DNA of 64,000 nucleotides from Phallusia mammillata (lineage: Eukaryota > Chordata > Ascidiacea > Phlebobranchia > Ascidiidae), in NCBI GenBank assembly GCA_003260075.1, contig QLIY01000082.1, forward strand, positions 203,275 through 267,274. Direction: 5' to 3'. Below are positions 11,501-24,200 of this stretch, piece by piece. Within the stretch, counting starts at the first letter, position 1. Each line of letters starts with the position of its first letter. The translations under genes were made by a program, and so were the position numbers. The notes under the pieces were generated by a model. That model did not search any database. It was given only the letters and a program-made list of their open reading frames with translations, and was not told where the DNA came from.

Positions 11501-13348
11501 CGGTCCCAGTAGTTGTCTTTGATAACTGAAATGTTGACTTAACTTACGTGAATGGCCGTTGTTAATGACCGTATTCGATATCGGGTTGGGAATAAAGTGA
11601 TTTTTCGTGAACGTTCCCAAGGTTGCGTTGGTTTGTGCTTCCGAATCAACGATGGCGATGGGAGATTGCATCTTTCCATTGCATTTCGTGTTTGCAAGGT
11701 GATTCCAGGCGCTCACTGCACACGGAATCAACGTACATGATTAGATTAATCTAAAGAAATATATCACTTTGAAGTTGACAGGTTAAATGACAATCAAAAC
11801 TTAGTATTTATATAAGCTGTTTTTGCCAGGCACAATATCAACCCCCCCCCCCTAGATTAATCTAAAGAAATATATCACTTTGAAGTTGACAGGTTAAATG
11901 GCAATTAAAAACTTAGTAGGCTATTTATATAAGCTGTTTTTGCCAGGCACAATATCAACTTTGTAGATCTCTTCTGGCAATTGTATTTTTATACCGACGT
12001 TTCGACGTCCTATACAGGTCGCCTTTATCAGGGTAAATAACACTGAATGCGCTTAGTACAGTGCACGATAAACAAAGGAAAATGAAAGAAATAAGCAATT
12101 TCCAGAAGATCTCTATAAAGTTGACGTATTACTTTTTTTATTAATTTTTTTTTCAGATAAAAGTAGAATCACACGTGCAGAAATAATTTACTTACAAAAT
12201 CAGGTTTCTAACCTAAGTACAAGCCCAAAACCTGGTCCGAGTACAATGGCATAACGTATGAGACCATTTTGGCCTAGAAAAAATAAAGCATAGAACTGTG
12301 CTGCGTGCAAACTAACAGGCTATTGCAGCGGAGAACTTTGCAAATCGAGGGTTGCACTTGCTTCGCAAATCTAGGGTACAGCAGACAGTTCCCTGTGCGT
12401 GTTGAAATTTTGTAACTTTTGTTAAACATGATTGATTGTGGCTACGAACAACCATTACGATGTTGTAACAAATCCGTGTTATCCGCATGTTTAGCACAGA
12501 GATTGACATGCTGAATCGAGTTTGTAAAATGAACGAATTTTCAATGCGAGCTGGTCCAGTTCGAAGATCCGGAAATTCAGAACCACATTTTTTTTTACTA
12601 AATCCCAAATAGTTAATTATTTTGCGACACAATTAGGACCAGTGTTGTCCAATTTGTTTAAACTTAAAAAAAACGACCAAAAAAGCACGGCTTTAAGCAT
12701 TGACACCTATTTAAGCATTTAAAAGGTTACACTATTTCACTTAATACAAGTTTTACTTACAATTTGTGTACGACCAAGAACTGCTTGCTGTTGCTCCTGT
12801 AAATTAAAAACAAAGATCGTGATAGCCTAAATCAGCCGGTTCGCACCGGTTCTATAGAACCGTCTCACGGAATTTTATGAGATCAGCAAACCGGTTAGCA
12901 TTACTGGTTACTGTCAATGGACTTTTGTAACAGAACCGACTGACAAAAAATTGAATCCCACCACTGCTTAAATATGCCATGATTATTTAAATACTTAAGT
13001 ACATTTTAAATATTTTACTTTTAAATACACATTTTATAATAAAAGTATAATTTTTAACACGGGACTTTTTGGGTGCTTTAGTTTCACCACAATGCACGTT
13101 AAGGTTATAGCTACTCCTTACACATCCATTGTATTTGTGATAATATGTAATGTTATATACTTAAAACACCGGCCCCCCCCCCTTTACTTTTAAATACACA
13201 TTTTATAATAAAAGTATAATTTTTAACACGAGACTTTTTGGGTGCTTTAGTTTCACCACAATGCACGTTAAGGTTATATACTTAAAACACGGAAATAATT
13301 ACCTGCAACTAGTCCAAGGAGAAGAATTGACGTTGAAAATAAATGCAT
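8488..13348 (-). CDS. Alpha-carbonic anhydrase B, signal peptide and GPI-type tail, complete
   Basis: Complete eight-exon gene of 308 codons. Exons 5' to 3': 13303-13348, 12761-12796, 11548-11715, 11068-11132, 10119-10295, 9672-9820, 9133-9214, 8488-8691. All junctions are GT-AG and in frame. Signal peptide MHLFSTSILLLGLVA; WSY at about 23-25; QSPIAIV from 44; proton-shuttle His82 in NNGHS; zinc ligands His110, His112 and His137; Glu124; Thr218-Thr219 in GSLTTP; probable disulfide Cys39-Cys222, typical of extracellular isozymes. The last 14 residues are hydrophobic and follow a polar stretch, as in a GPI-anchor signal (CA IV-like); a short membrane anchor is the alternative. Several N-x-S/T sites fit an extracellular protein. 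The start is fixed by the signal peptide and by an acceptor-like site 19 nt upstream. The terminal coding sequence is present a second time across a C tract at 8395. Confidence 0.93.
9378..9626. mobile_element. hAT-type MITE, 249 bp, in intron 6 of gene B
   Basis: Begins CAGGGGTCGGCAACC and ends GGGTTGCCGACCCCTG. Flanks GTTTACAA and CTTAACAA agree at six of eight positions, a decayed target duplication. Related to the element at 3451. Confidence 0.75.
10339..10510. mobile_element. Foldback MITE in intron 4 of gene B
   Basis: Imperfect ~45-bp inverted arms: left with GCTATTAACATAAGAACTC, right with GAGTTCTTGCGTTATAGC. The core resembles the arms of the element at 43700-43999, suggesting one family. 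Confidence 0.6.
10515..10900. repeat. Dispersed repeat with GGCCCGAA / AAGTCAGGC motifs
   Basis: Degenerate repeats of the type GTCAGGCCCGAATC...ACCCGACCCGAA. The same family appears near 5910, 17270, 21900, 37900, 39190, 41590, 41900 and 59030, on both strands. No coding capacity. Confidence 0.5.
11742..11960. repeat. ~100-bp direct duplication joined by C11 (11842-11852), gene B intron 2
   Basis: TAGATTAATCTAAAGAAAT... to CACAATATCAA is present on both sides with small indels. Confidence 0.75.
11940..12060. repeat. Dispersed repeat, TTTCGACGTCC / CATCAGGGTAAATAACAC family
   Basis: Same unit at 35160-35275, 51815-51880, 61262-61372 and inverted near 47650-47735, with end fragments near 1380 and 35360. 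Likely a short non-autonomous element. Confidence 0.55.
12822..12966. mobile_element. hAT-type MITE of the GGTTCTATAGAACCG family
   Basis: Internal palindrome GGTTCTATAGAACCG and end GAATCCCACCACTG. The left terminus is decayed. Same family as 14868, 17620 and 23254, here in intron 1 of gene B. Confidence 0.7.
13014..13291. repeat. Direct duplication joined by C10 (13173-13182), gene B intron 1
   Basis: TACTTTTAAATACAC... to the ACACGG-like end occurs on both sides. The second copy lacks an internal ~40 bp. Confidence 0.75.
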
Positions 13349-13380
13349 AATTTTTACTCTTGTCCTTCTAACCAAATAAA
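13349..13380 (-). promoter_or_regulatory. Candidate trans-splice acceptor of carbonic anhydrase B
   Basis: The minus strand has TTTGGTTAG ending at 13368, 19 nt before the ATG. It could receive a spliced leader. The pyrimidine tract is weak. Confidence 0.3.
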
Positions 13381-13794
13381 CCATTAACCACTAGAACCTC
13401 GACCTAAAGTTTGATCCCTGCAAACAGGACATAAGGTGAAAGTTGTGTGATGTAATAACTACATCCGTCATGTTACTTAAACGTCGATTAATGAGACCAC
13501 GTGGATACTTCCGTTCTAGTAACTTGAAAACCGGACAAGGATTTCAAAACCCTGATATAAAGGTGATTCAAGTCAAACTCTTAAATGTTAAATATTTCTT
13601 TATATTCTCATCTAACTTTATGAAATTATTGATCGCGTTCGACTTGACTCAGTATGACGCTTTATTATAGTTTACTATGGATGTAGTCAGCACATTTGTT
13701 TTACCTTGTTCAACTATAAATGGGTATAGCTGTTAAATGAATATTTTCGCATAGCCTATCCACTTGCAACGACATGTAAGGCAACAACGCATTA

Positions 13795-14290
13795 AGTTTG
13801 GACTTTTGTTCCTGGTCTAATCTTAGGGGTAAGCTTTTAACTGCCCGCAACTTAACATCTTAACCTTAACGATGGTACCGCTTTGTATTTCCTGCCCGAT
13901 ATTTGACTTATAACGATTGTTAAATTAAAGACGCACCAAGAATAACCTCTTTGTGTTCCTTGCCTGGTCTTATACGTAAGCTTTTAACTGTCCGCAACTT
14001 GACATTTTGAACTCAGCGGTGCTACCGCTTTGCATTTTCTATTCATTGAATGACTTTTAACGAAGTTAAAAACGCACCAGAATTGAACTCTTTATGTTTC
14101 TGTACCCAGTCTTGAGCGCAAGGTTTTCACTTATAGTTGCACCACATGATTACAGACAACCTGATATTGCAGACATTGTTTTTCCTGTTTTGTATTAATC
14201 CTAAACGTTTTGTCAAAGTAAGGAAAACTTTCCTTAACAATTCTACTGCCTTGCATTTCCTACTTGGTCTTGATTTGTTTTCAGTTTTTA
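13795..14290. repeat. ~165-bp degenerate tandem repeat, about 3 units
   Basis: Repeating motifs in the same order: CTGGTCT, TAAGCTTTTAACTG, CGCAACTT, ACCGCTTTG, ATTTCCT, ACGCACCA. Two clear units and a decayed third. Confidence 0.6.
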
Positions 14291-14867
14291 GTCTGTTACG
14301 CGACTGTTGTCTCCATCTGTCCTACTGAGTCTCTGGTGACTCGTGATTTACAATATCCTACACACAGTTTATCATCTTGATCCGAACGTGTTTTTTTTTG
14401 TGAGTGACGGAAATTGGTTCTCTGTCAACCAAAGAGGACTTTTAACGTACTGCCGCTTTGTCGACCATGATTTTGAACTTTAACTTACATTATATAAACT
14501 TGTATATTAATTGCTGCAGACCAACGATCACGGCAAACTTATTTATAAACGACAGTATACAAGGCCTTGAGAAGGCGTTATAAAAACTCAACATTGATTT
14601 TTGTTAGTTTTTCAACAACCCTACCTGTGTGCAAACACACAATTGAAATAACATCACCACACAAGGCCACGTAACATTTAACAGCAGTGCTTGGCAGCTT
14701 ATATCTTGCTGTTGATTGCACAAATTAATCTTCCGACTAACGACCATAAGCATCAATCAATTAAGCGCCTTAACGTCAACTGATTGATCTACGACCCTAT
14801 GTTCGGTTGTCTAATAAACCTCTATCGACTGTTTCTTAATCTGTTTTCAGTTTTAGACGAGTTTATC

Positions 14868-15042
14868 CGGTGTTGGGATTCAATATTTTTGTCAGTCGGT
14901 TCTATCACAAAAGTCATGTTTTTTAAGCCGGTTCTGTTACAAAAATTCCATTGACAGTAACCAGTAATGCTAACCGGTTTGCCATAAAATTTCGTGAGAC
15001 GGTTCTATAGAACCGGTGCGAACCGGCTGAATCTCACCACCG
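14868..15042. mobile_element. hAT-type MITE, 175 bp, with near-perfect TSD
   Basis: Ends CGGTGTTGGGATTCA and TGAATCTCACCACCG; flanks AGTTTATC and GTTTTATC match at seven of eight bases. Same family as 23254. Confidence 0.75.
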
Positions 15043-16825
15043 GTTTTATCACATCACAACCACTCGTAGACTAAACAAAACTGTTTAACCTGGCTAAAGG
15101 AGTTCAAAAATATTCTTGCCTAATGTAAGAAGGCAGTAGCCACATGCACGCATTTCACAGAAGCATTTCAGCCGACGGACGCCGTTTTAAAGCTTATCGG
15201 CAAATCACCAAATATATATGTTGCTAATTATATATTAGTACGAGTTCCTTAACAAAAGGCACGTGGGCAGCTTTTCAATTAATGCGGTTTAAAGCGTACC
15301 AGACGAATAAGCGATTTTTAAAGTGAAAGTCAACGGTCGCTTTTTAATTATTGAACAACTGTTTCATTGTTCGATTACCGCACGCCCGTCGACAAAGCCC
15401 CAAAATGCCACTAATATACACCGTCCATTAATGAGTCATATATTAATCATTTTTCCCGTTTGCAACCACCGCAGGTCGATAATGGGTTTTCTTTCTTCTT
15501 TCCCCTTGATCCAGTTCTTTTTGTTGTCCTGTCGAGCATGCACAGAAATCCAGAAAAGATTTATTGATTGTATTTTAATGCACTTGCTGTCTTAACTTTT
15601 TTAAAGTTTGATCCATGGTGTCTTCTGTGAACAGAACCGACAACGTTTGATAATTTAATACTTTTTAGAATCGAAATACGACTTGTTGTATCATGATTAG
15701 GTCTTTTATTGGTTGTTTAACGTTTCAATAAATTTAAAGTATTACGTATTTCATATTTTCATACACTTAACCAGAAGATAAAGATAATTTAATTCAAGAA
15801 CATTTGAAGTCACTTTGAGAAACTTCTGGCAAAACGTGTTTCACACAAGTTTAACTGTAAAATATTGTTAAAACCGAAATGTTCGAAACAAAACAAATGA
15901 ATTCCGTGCCTTGAGTGCATTGTATCCCGTTATAAACGAAATTGGGGAAGATTTGTCAAACAAACATCGGTTCAACCTTGCGAAGCATCAGAGTAAAGCA
16001 ATAACTGCGAAAAAGCAATAAGAAACAATTAAGTTGTTGCTGTGACCTCTTCACAACCTTTCTCGTAAAGCAACAACTATATAGCCTTTCTGCTGATAAA
16101 CTGATAAACACTATGAAAAAAATACTTTTTAAGGGTCATTGACGAAAATTCCGTTTGTGTGTTTTGTGAGTTAGTTTAGGCCACAACTTTTTAATTAGAA
16201 GCAAACTGCAGGGAAATTTGTTGTAACTAGCCATACATCGTTAAAATTCTGCAAAGGAAATTTAGCAACACTCACCTTTCTGAGGGGAGACACATACTTG
16301 TTTTTGTATTTGAAAACGCAGGAGTGTTTTTTAACGTTTTGAAAATCGATATGTGATATATATGACACTGGCCACTGTAAAATTTTTGCAAAGGTTGACA
16401 AACAGGCCTCTAAAACAAAAAGTTTGACTTGCACCATAACAGCTATACTTGTTAAAGTAGGGTGAGTAAGTGTTGTTCAAGCCGCAAGGTTGACTAAACT
16501 TTACTAAAAAAATTCCAAAGACAACGTATCGTTCTTTCGCACCCGAATTTCGAATTTTTCGAAATTTTTTTCCCGAATTTATGACACAGTTTTGTATTGT
16601 AAAGAAGATATTAAACTGTTTTGTTCGTGTGGGTGTTATTTGCATGTCATTTTTTTCCATTAGCAGGTATTACTTAATGGTGACCTACAATCGTTTCCAT
16701 TGATTTTGTTTTTCTCTTTTAGAAAATGTAGCCTACAGGATTACCTGGTTGATCAAATGTTTTTTTTTATGCAAGGAACAAACGTTGCACATAGAATCTT
16801 CTGATTGCAATAAAATTTCGGAGAT

Positions 16826-17155
16826 TGCGAACGTTTGCATTCCTTTTTGCAATGTTGCAGTAAATCTCAAATAATCGTGTCGCGGCTTTCCCCTACGTCC
16901 AAGAACGTGCCCACAAACTTCGTGTTTGCACCAGGTCTCATGACTTTATGTCTAGTTGTGCAACGCCCGACAGAGCACGCTTGTTACCCCCCCCCCCTTT
17001 CGGTTTGCGAACGTTTTCCTACTTTTTGCAATGTTGCAGCAAATCTCAAATAATCGTGTCGCGGCTTTCCCCTGCGTCCAAGAACGTGCCCACAAACTTC
17101 GTGTTTGCACCAGGTCTCAGTTGTCCAACGCCCGACAGAGCACGCTTGTTACGTG
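16826..17155. repeat. ~155-bp direct duplication joined by C11 (16987-16997)
   Basis: Both copies run from GCGAACGTTT to CGCCCGACAGAGCACGCTTG, with scattered substitutions and a ~20-bp indel. Confidence 0.8.
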
Positions 17156-17218
17156 ACAGAATTTACCTCCTGCGTTGCGGATCACAAACCAAAACTTGCT
17201 GACGAATGAAGCCGTCTG

Positions 17219-17462
17219 ATTTTTTGAAACATATTTCATCAGGATCAAAAGTTGGTTATGGTAACAATGCGGCATAAAAGGGCAAAGTCCGGCCGGAATT
17301 TGAGTCACGTTTATCGACATGCACTGAAGCCCGAACCCCCCCCCCCCCTTTTGAAACATATTTCATCAGGATCAAAAGTTGGTTATGGTAACAATGTGGC
17401 ATAAAAGGGCAAAGTCCGGCCGGAATTTGAGTCACGTTTGTTGAAACTGAAGCCCGAACCCT
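17219..17462. repeat. ~115-bp direct duplication joined by C13 (17336-17348)
   Basis: TTTTGAAACATATTTCATC... to GAAGCCCGAACC occurs on both sides with a few differences. Confidence 0.8.
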
Positions 17463-17619
17463 ATCTGACAGTCTAGCCCGACTTCAACTCTGATCAAAAG
17501 GTTAAAAAAGTTGATGGTAGTTTTCACCCGGTTTCGGTCACGCTTGTGATGTAAAAAATCTCTAACTGTGGCTCGCGGACCCAAGGGAGGTGCGGTATGG
17601 TTAAGGCTTAACCGTTAAG

Positions 17620-17767
17620 CAGTTTTGGGATTCAAATTTTTTGTCAGCCGGTTCTATCACAAAAGTCATATTTTTCATCCTGTAACCAGTAAGGCTGACC
17701 GTTTCCAGTTCTCATAAAATTTCGTGGTTCTATAGAACCGGTGCGAACCGGCTGAAACCCACCACTG
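17620..17767. mobile_element. hAT-type MITE, 148 bp, GGTTCTATAGAACCG family
   Basis: Begins CAGTTTTGGGATTCA and ends ACCCACCACTG. Internal deletion relative to the 23254 copy. Target duplication not visible. Confidence 0.65.
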
Positions 17768-17945
17768 GTTTCACGTGAATGTAAGTTACTAAACGGAGGT
17801 AATCGAATGTGAAGGGGATGCAGTTGAGTCTGCATTAGCGTTTTCTTTTTTTTGGACAAATAATAATATCTTTTCTTCATCGAAGCGATGTTTTTGCGTA
17901 CAACCAAATCAATGTTTCTTGAAACAACCATTACTATAATGAAGT

Positions 17946-18070
17946 TTATCAGGCCTATTGACGGATTTCTGCATATGACAAGGCACAGACCATCCTGTTG
18001 TGAATCTAGTTTGTAAGATTCGATCCCACGACAGCTGACCCATTGAACTGACCTTTAGTCAGTATACTTG
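17946..18070 (-). repeat. tRNA-derived SINE copy, degenerate
   Basis: Minus strand shows a tRNA-like box B (GATTCGATCCC complement context) and the downstream GCCTTGTCATATG core shared with 19938-20188. Box A is decayed. Confidence 0.5.
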
Positions 18071-18968
18071 CCTTACCTCTAGTTCCTAAGTTGTCAGACA
18101 TTTTAAGTTGTTCGCCTAAGTTTGAGCACTTCACAAACAATAGTCCACCAAGACACAATTTAAATAGATTGTGTTGTATTTGTTATACGGTTAACAACCG
18201 AAGGCATGCAAGTTATACGTTTCGTAGCCATTAAGGTTAATGCGCTTTCCGCAGCATTTCATCAAGTACACAATGAAGACATTCCACACCAATAATCGTT
18301 GCATTCATATGTCATAATGCCCATTGACGCAAACAAAGCAAAATTGTTTTTGCGTTTATAAGGCAAATATGCAAGTTTACAGCACTTTTCAAATCAGCGA
18401 TTTACAAAAGCAATTGAAGGATTGAAAAAATCTTGCATTCGATATGATGCAAGGTGTAGATAATTGTTTCATTGTTGTTTTTTAATGTTTTGAAATTATT
18501 GCATCAAATTTTACTCTATTCCCAGTTTTTTCTGACCTACAGGGAAGATAATATGGATTTTTCTTAAAAACAAAAGCGATAAAATCACTCTAATTTACTG
18601 AAAAACAGACGGGTGGCGCAAAAGAAAACACTGGCAGAGGATTATTATAAACACGAAAAGTTTGTAAAAAATAATCAACATTTTTGTCAGCCCAAACAAT
18701 TTTTGTTGCAAAGCCAATTTAATTGCATATTTTGGAGGGAAAATCATTTATGCCAAGCCTGTACAATGTGCTTCGATTTCTGCTAAAACGCATGGCAACA
18801 CCAAGCGGCAATGTGTAACTGAGTACGCTAGGTGTCGCCATACTGTCACAAAATGGCCCAAATTATGTTGAAAAGCTGAACAGATTACAAATACACGCGT
18901 ATGTAAGGGGTAGATGTGTTTAACTCATAAATGCATTGCATTAAAATTCTTTCTAACATTAAAACGGT

Positions 18969-19723
18969 TTAGAACCGCAGGATGGCGCCAAAGAACGCTG
19001 CAACGGCCAAAGTAACGACGTGGTAAGCTTTGCCAGAGGCCGAGCTGCATGTTTCCGCTCTAGTGATTACACGGGTGTTGATTGGCTGAAGAGGCCGGAA
19101 GTTGTTTCCGATGTAAGCGGTACTTCCGTTCGAGAGATGACCTTGAAGACCACGTTGCAGTCTCAGTTTCTGTCGAGGGAAAACACCGTTTATTAGAGTC
19201 ACTTTTATCGGCTACGAGACCGAAAATAGCGTTGATTTAAAACCAGGGCAAAATACAAAATAATTTAGTTTCTGTAATAATTATTCACAGTGATTATAAT
19301 TTAATATCATGTTTCAAGTCAATTTTGTTAATAATTTCCAATTATTTAAATGTTAGGTACAGTATTCACGGTTTTGAATAATCTGAGCAAAAAAATCTGA
19401 GCCAATATTTCTGTGGTAAACATGACCACGTTTCGACACGTGCTATTGTCATCATCAGGTCCTAATTCAAATTTTGTTTGTTGACTGTGCGATAATTAAT
19501 GTATTGGGGTACTGTGTTGAGGTAAGGGGGTGTTTAAGCCCCACCGACCCCCCTTAGATTCTTTACTGACGTTACCTGGGCTGGTGAGATGCGAATTGGT
19601 TCCTTAAGCACAGACCAGACGACAGATTCGGCGCATGGTGGGGTAGTGAGGGATCCTCTGCAAACAAATAAAAAGTGAACTTGGTCGAATGGTCTGGCGC
19701 GACTGACCCACACACAGACATAA

Positions 19724-19800
<77 letters not shown>

Positions 19801-21149
19801 AAAAAACAAAAATAAAAAAATTAAAAAAAAGTTGGACATGTAAAACACTTTCGATGGTAAACCCAAATCTTTTGTAAAATGAGGACAGACTTTTAACTGT
19901 TCAACAAATTTCGGATTTTATTTTAACTTTTTTAAGTCATAGTACGTCAGGCCCATTGAAAACATAATACCGAATCAAGTCGGTCTCCCAAGCATTAACA
20001 TATGACAAGGCATAGCTAGAAAAATCTAGCCTGTGGTGAGATTCCAACCCACGACAGGAGTCTTTCCGGGACCCACGCTCTACCAACTGATCAACACAGG
20101 CTCAGTGGTGAACCTGCCGGAAGTCGAATCACAAGCGTTCATGCAGACTAGCAACCAAGACACACTCATATATATGTATATCGTAGACCAGGGGTCTCAA
20201 ACTCAAACAACTTTGAGGGCCAAAAACAAACTTTTATGTAAGTCGAGGGCCGCATGCACTATCGAAACATTTGTTACAGACTGCAACTTACAGTGTAACA
20301 TGACAACAAACATATTGCGTGATTAAACAGTTCATCCCATCACCTTTAAAATGTTCATTAATCCCATCACCTTTATTAAACAAATATTTTTGTAATAAAT
20401 AACAAACGAATATACAGTATAGCAAAGTGAAAGAGCCATCTCTACCCTGTTGCTTTGTGTGGAAACTATGGCATACCGTGACACAACATTGACAAAAATG
20501 ACGCAACAATCGCAATTGCTGATTCTAAAGATGGACTATTTCTATCATGCCATTTAACTGTTGCAAATACCACCCCCCCCCCTTGAGATGGAATTTGTAA
20601 ACAAACTTAAGATCAACTTTCTTCCACCAAAAAAGCTTACCCCCCCCCCGGAAGTCGAATCACAAGCGTTCATGCAGACTAGCAACCAAGACACACTGAT
20701 ATATATGTATATCGTAGACCATGCCTTTGAAAGGCGTTATAGCTAACCAAGCCTGACTGGCGTACTATGATTTTTCCTGGGGTTCGAACCCAGGACCCAC
20801 TCGAGTACGAATCCTGATCAGGTTTTCATGCGTACATACGAAGCACCCGCAGACCATTTAGACAAGTCCATTTTATTAGGTTCAGGCCTTTCCTCACGTG
20901 AAAGAAGCGAGCAAAACATTTAGTCGCTAGATGTCGCACTTACTCATATCTGTAGTATTCCAGGTTGTGGGGCAGGAGAACCTCCAGTGAGAATCCGTTA
21001 ACATAAGTCATGTTCTGTCCCTCCAATGTTGTGTTGGGAATCAGGAGTCGCTCGAATTCCATGTTGTCTTCTTCAGCAGTTGGCTGTCAAAAAAAGATTG
21101 GTAAACTTATCGTCTCCTTCTTGTCCCGCCACTATGTAAGATCGTGTGT

Positions 21150-21244
<95 letters not shown>

Positions 21245-21257
21245 NGTTTGTGTGTGT

Positions 21258-21290
<33 letters not shown>

Positions 21291-24200
21291 CTTGTGTGTG
21301 TGTACATTTGTGTATGGTTGTGTAAGAGGGCGTGTGTGCGCGTTTGTTTGTGTTTGTGTAAATGTGTATGTGGTTTCAGTGTGGTTGTGCCAAGTGTGGG
21401 TTTATACATTTCTGTGCATAATATCTTGTCTTACTGACTTTTTACAATTTGAGATGGAATTTGTAAACAAACTTAAGATCAACTTTCTTCCACCAAGTCA
21501 TTTCACATTTAAGTTTATAAGAAAAAGTCACCGCCTTTAAAACTCACATCGACAAAGATTCCCAGGACAGCCAAACCACGGTCCACGTGTACAGCGTCAC
21601 CCAAAGCTGCAAAGCGCGACTGAAAGTGGACGATGTGGATTTCTGCAAAGTATTGTTTGCCATTCAAGTAATGCTCGGATCCCCCTTCGGTTCCTTCTGA
21701 TGCCCAGTGGAGATGGAATTGACCGGCCTGCAAAATTGGAGATGAAATTGGGGTTACTTTGTCTTATACTGCGGTCACTTAGGGTTTACTTTGGGTCATA
21801 CTGTGGTATAGTAGGGTTTACTTTGTGTTATACTGGGGTTACTTTGTGTCGATATTTGTCAAACTTTGACTGATTTGAGTTTCGTATGTTGAGAAGTTTA
21901 CCCACCAATGTGTCCGAGTGTGAAGTCAGACCCAAATCGAGCCCGTTCTATTCAAACCCCGAACCCGACCTATCTTAGAACTCGGAAAATGTCAGTTTAC
22001 ACAGGTGTGGCTGATCATAGATGACATTTCATACGTGTTAAAGGGTTAGTATTTCTGCATACCTAGCGAACAACAGCGTCAGCCCCCTATAAAGTTTTAA
22101 TTGTGTGCTGTGATATAATCGTCTTGCTGCAGTCCAGCAAAACGTCCTGTCAAGTCAGTCAAAGGGTTAAATAACCACGCAAGTGCTTGAAAACCCGGTA
22201 ATACAAAACACTGCGGTGTTAGAAGTAAATAAAACTCTACACCCCTGTCCAGCCGGCGAATCAATCAGCGATGGGGTAACATAAGTCGATCCACCGGACC
22301 CCAATGGGTTGGTACAAGTGTTCACGTGTTTACGGGCTATTGAAATTAAGATTGACCGCTTAAAGCGCCTTCAACTGAATCTGTGGGTTTGTGTTTAGGC
22401 ATTGCAGCGAATTGTTTGTTTTGTGGTTCAGCATCATTTGCATTTTAGTTTTTGTTCGGTGGCCTATTGTTATGCGCGCGCAAACGTATTTGTGTTCGCA
22501 ACGGGGGTTGTATTCAACCTTTTTTGAAGTCCTTTCTGTTTAACTTTATGTCGAAAACGACCCGCAGTCAAAGTTAACCTTTATCTTTTGCTCGTGTTTT
22601 TACCAAGTTCTTGCTCTAAAGGCCACCGAAGAATTGGAGTTATACTTAAACTTATTTTAATCCAATATTCTTACCCTGTATGAACTTGGGAGCACTGTGT
22701 TGTCGTTGATGGTGTAAGCTCCATCGAGGTTCACTTGCACTGAAAAAAAAAATTGGTTTCAGGTATTGGGCTTTTTTTAGTTGGGTACAAACATTTACAA
22801 CCATCATGAAAACGTTTACTAATATAAAACTGTGCGAAATTAATAAAATGATTCTGCTGATTTAAGTTTAATACATTGCCCTAAGGTACTTGTTTCCAAA
22901 CTGTAGGCTATGAACAAGTCCAGTTGCCACATAGCTGTTTGAACTTGTAGTTTTCAGTCGATAAATTATGTATTTTTTTATCGCTTACTGCCCTAAATAG
23001 TGTAAAAACTTGACGTGTTAAGCCACAGAGCGTTTTTGACTAAGTATTCAGGTACGAGAAAAAAAGACAAATGTGCTCTCAACTTTGTCGCGCTTTTTAA
23101 CGTCCCAAACTCAACTCAACTCAACCACTACTAAGAAGTTATACGTTACACAGCTTAAATATCTTTAAGAACATCGAAAGTCGAATGCCTTTTCCCGCAG
23201 CAAATTTGTAACTCTTGCGAGTCCTGAGATAGGAGAACTCCTTATTTCAGGACCAGTGGTGGGATTCAATTTTTTGTCAGTCGGTTCCATCACAAACGAT
23301 ATATTTTGTAGTTGGTTCTGTTACGAAAAGTCATATTTCTATTGACAGTAACCAGTAATGCTAACCGGTTCGCTGATCTCTTAAAATATCGTGAGACGGT
23401 TCCATAGAACCTGTGCAAACCGGCTGAATCCCACCACTGTTCAGGACTCGTCAAAAGAAAAGTCGTGAAGGCGAATAAAATGTCGCAGAAAATCCTTACG
23501 GGAATGTCCGTTGTTGATGATGTTCATAGTAGTTGGCACAGAGTAGAACATCGAGTGCTTGAACAATCCCAAGGAGCTATTACTCACTGTCTCTTCATGC
23601 ACGATCGCTATTGGGGACTGAGACGACGATGCACAATCTTCAAAATCGTCAGCCCAGTGATCAGGACCTGTAAAGGAAAATTTATTTGTTTGACTGTTTA
23701 CCATGAAGTTTAGGTACAGTAGCAAAAAACTCACCGCGCGGTCCTTCGTAGCCCCATTCGACTGAAGCGGAGAGACCTGAAAAATGTTTGTAGGGTTAGA
23801 ACAATTGAGTTGAAATGTTTTGACTTACAAGGTTGCTGCGTAAGAGCTGGTGCCTTATATGGTTTTCCAGTTATGTTGCAAACATGTTGGAAAAAAATGT
23901 AAAAACATTTTAAACGCTTGCCAACCGAAAAAAATGTCTCGCGAAATATCCTATACAAACCTCTATTATACAACACCAGTTTTGTAAAACAAGAAATATA
24001 ATTAAAACCAAATAAAAATAGCAATTAAATGGAATAGAGCAGATGTTTTAATGTTACTTGTACAGAACGTTTTCGTCAATTAAAATTTGTTCTCGAATTT
24101 TCAAGTTGTGATTCACTGGCTTACGCATAACGAGCAACGGTCGTTTTGCAGCATTATTTAACGCACCTCTGCAGACGCGAAAAAACAATCTACGCAAGTT

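Larger units (their letters stand above)
13349..18968. other. Spacer between genes B and C
   Basis: About 5.6 kb with no recognised exon. Contains a tandem array (13795-14290), two hAT MITEs, duplications at C tracts near 16990 and 17340, and a SINE copy near 18000. The stretches 15050-16800 and 18070-18960 show nothing I can name. Confidence 0.5.

Noticed and set aside
16835-17202. Three overlapping open frames
   Set aside because: All arise from the duplicated block around the C11 tract at 16987; no domain and no splice signals.
21010-21540. 176-codon frame rich in Cys and Val
   Set aside because: Translation of the (TG)n microsatellite.
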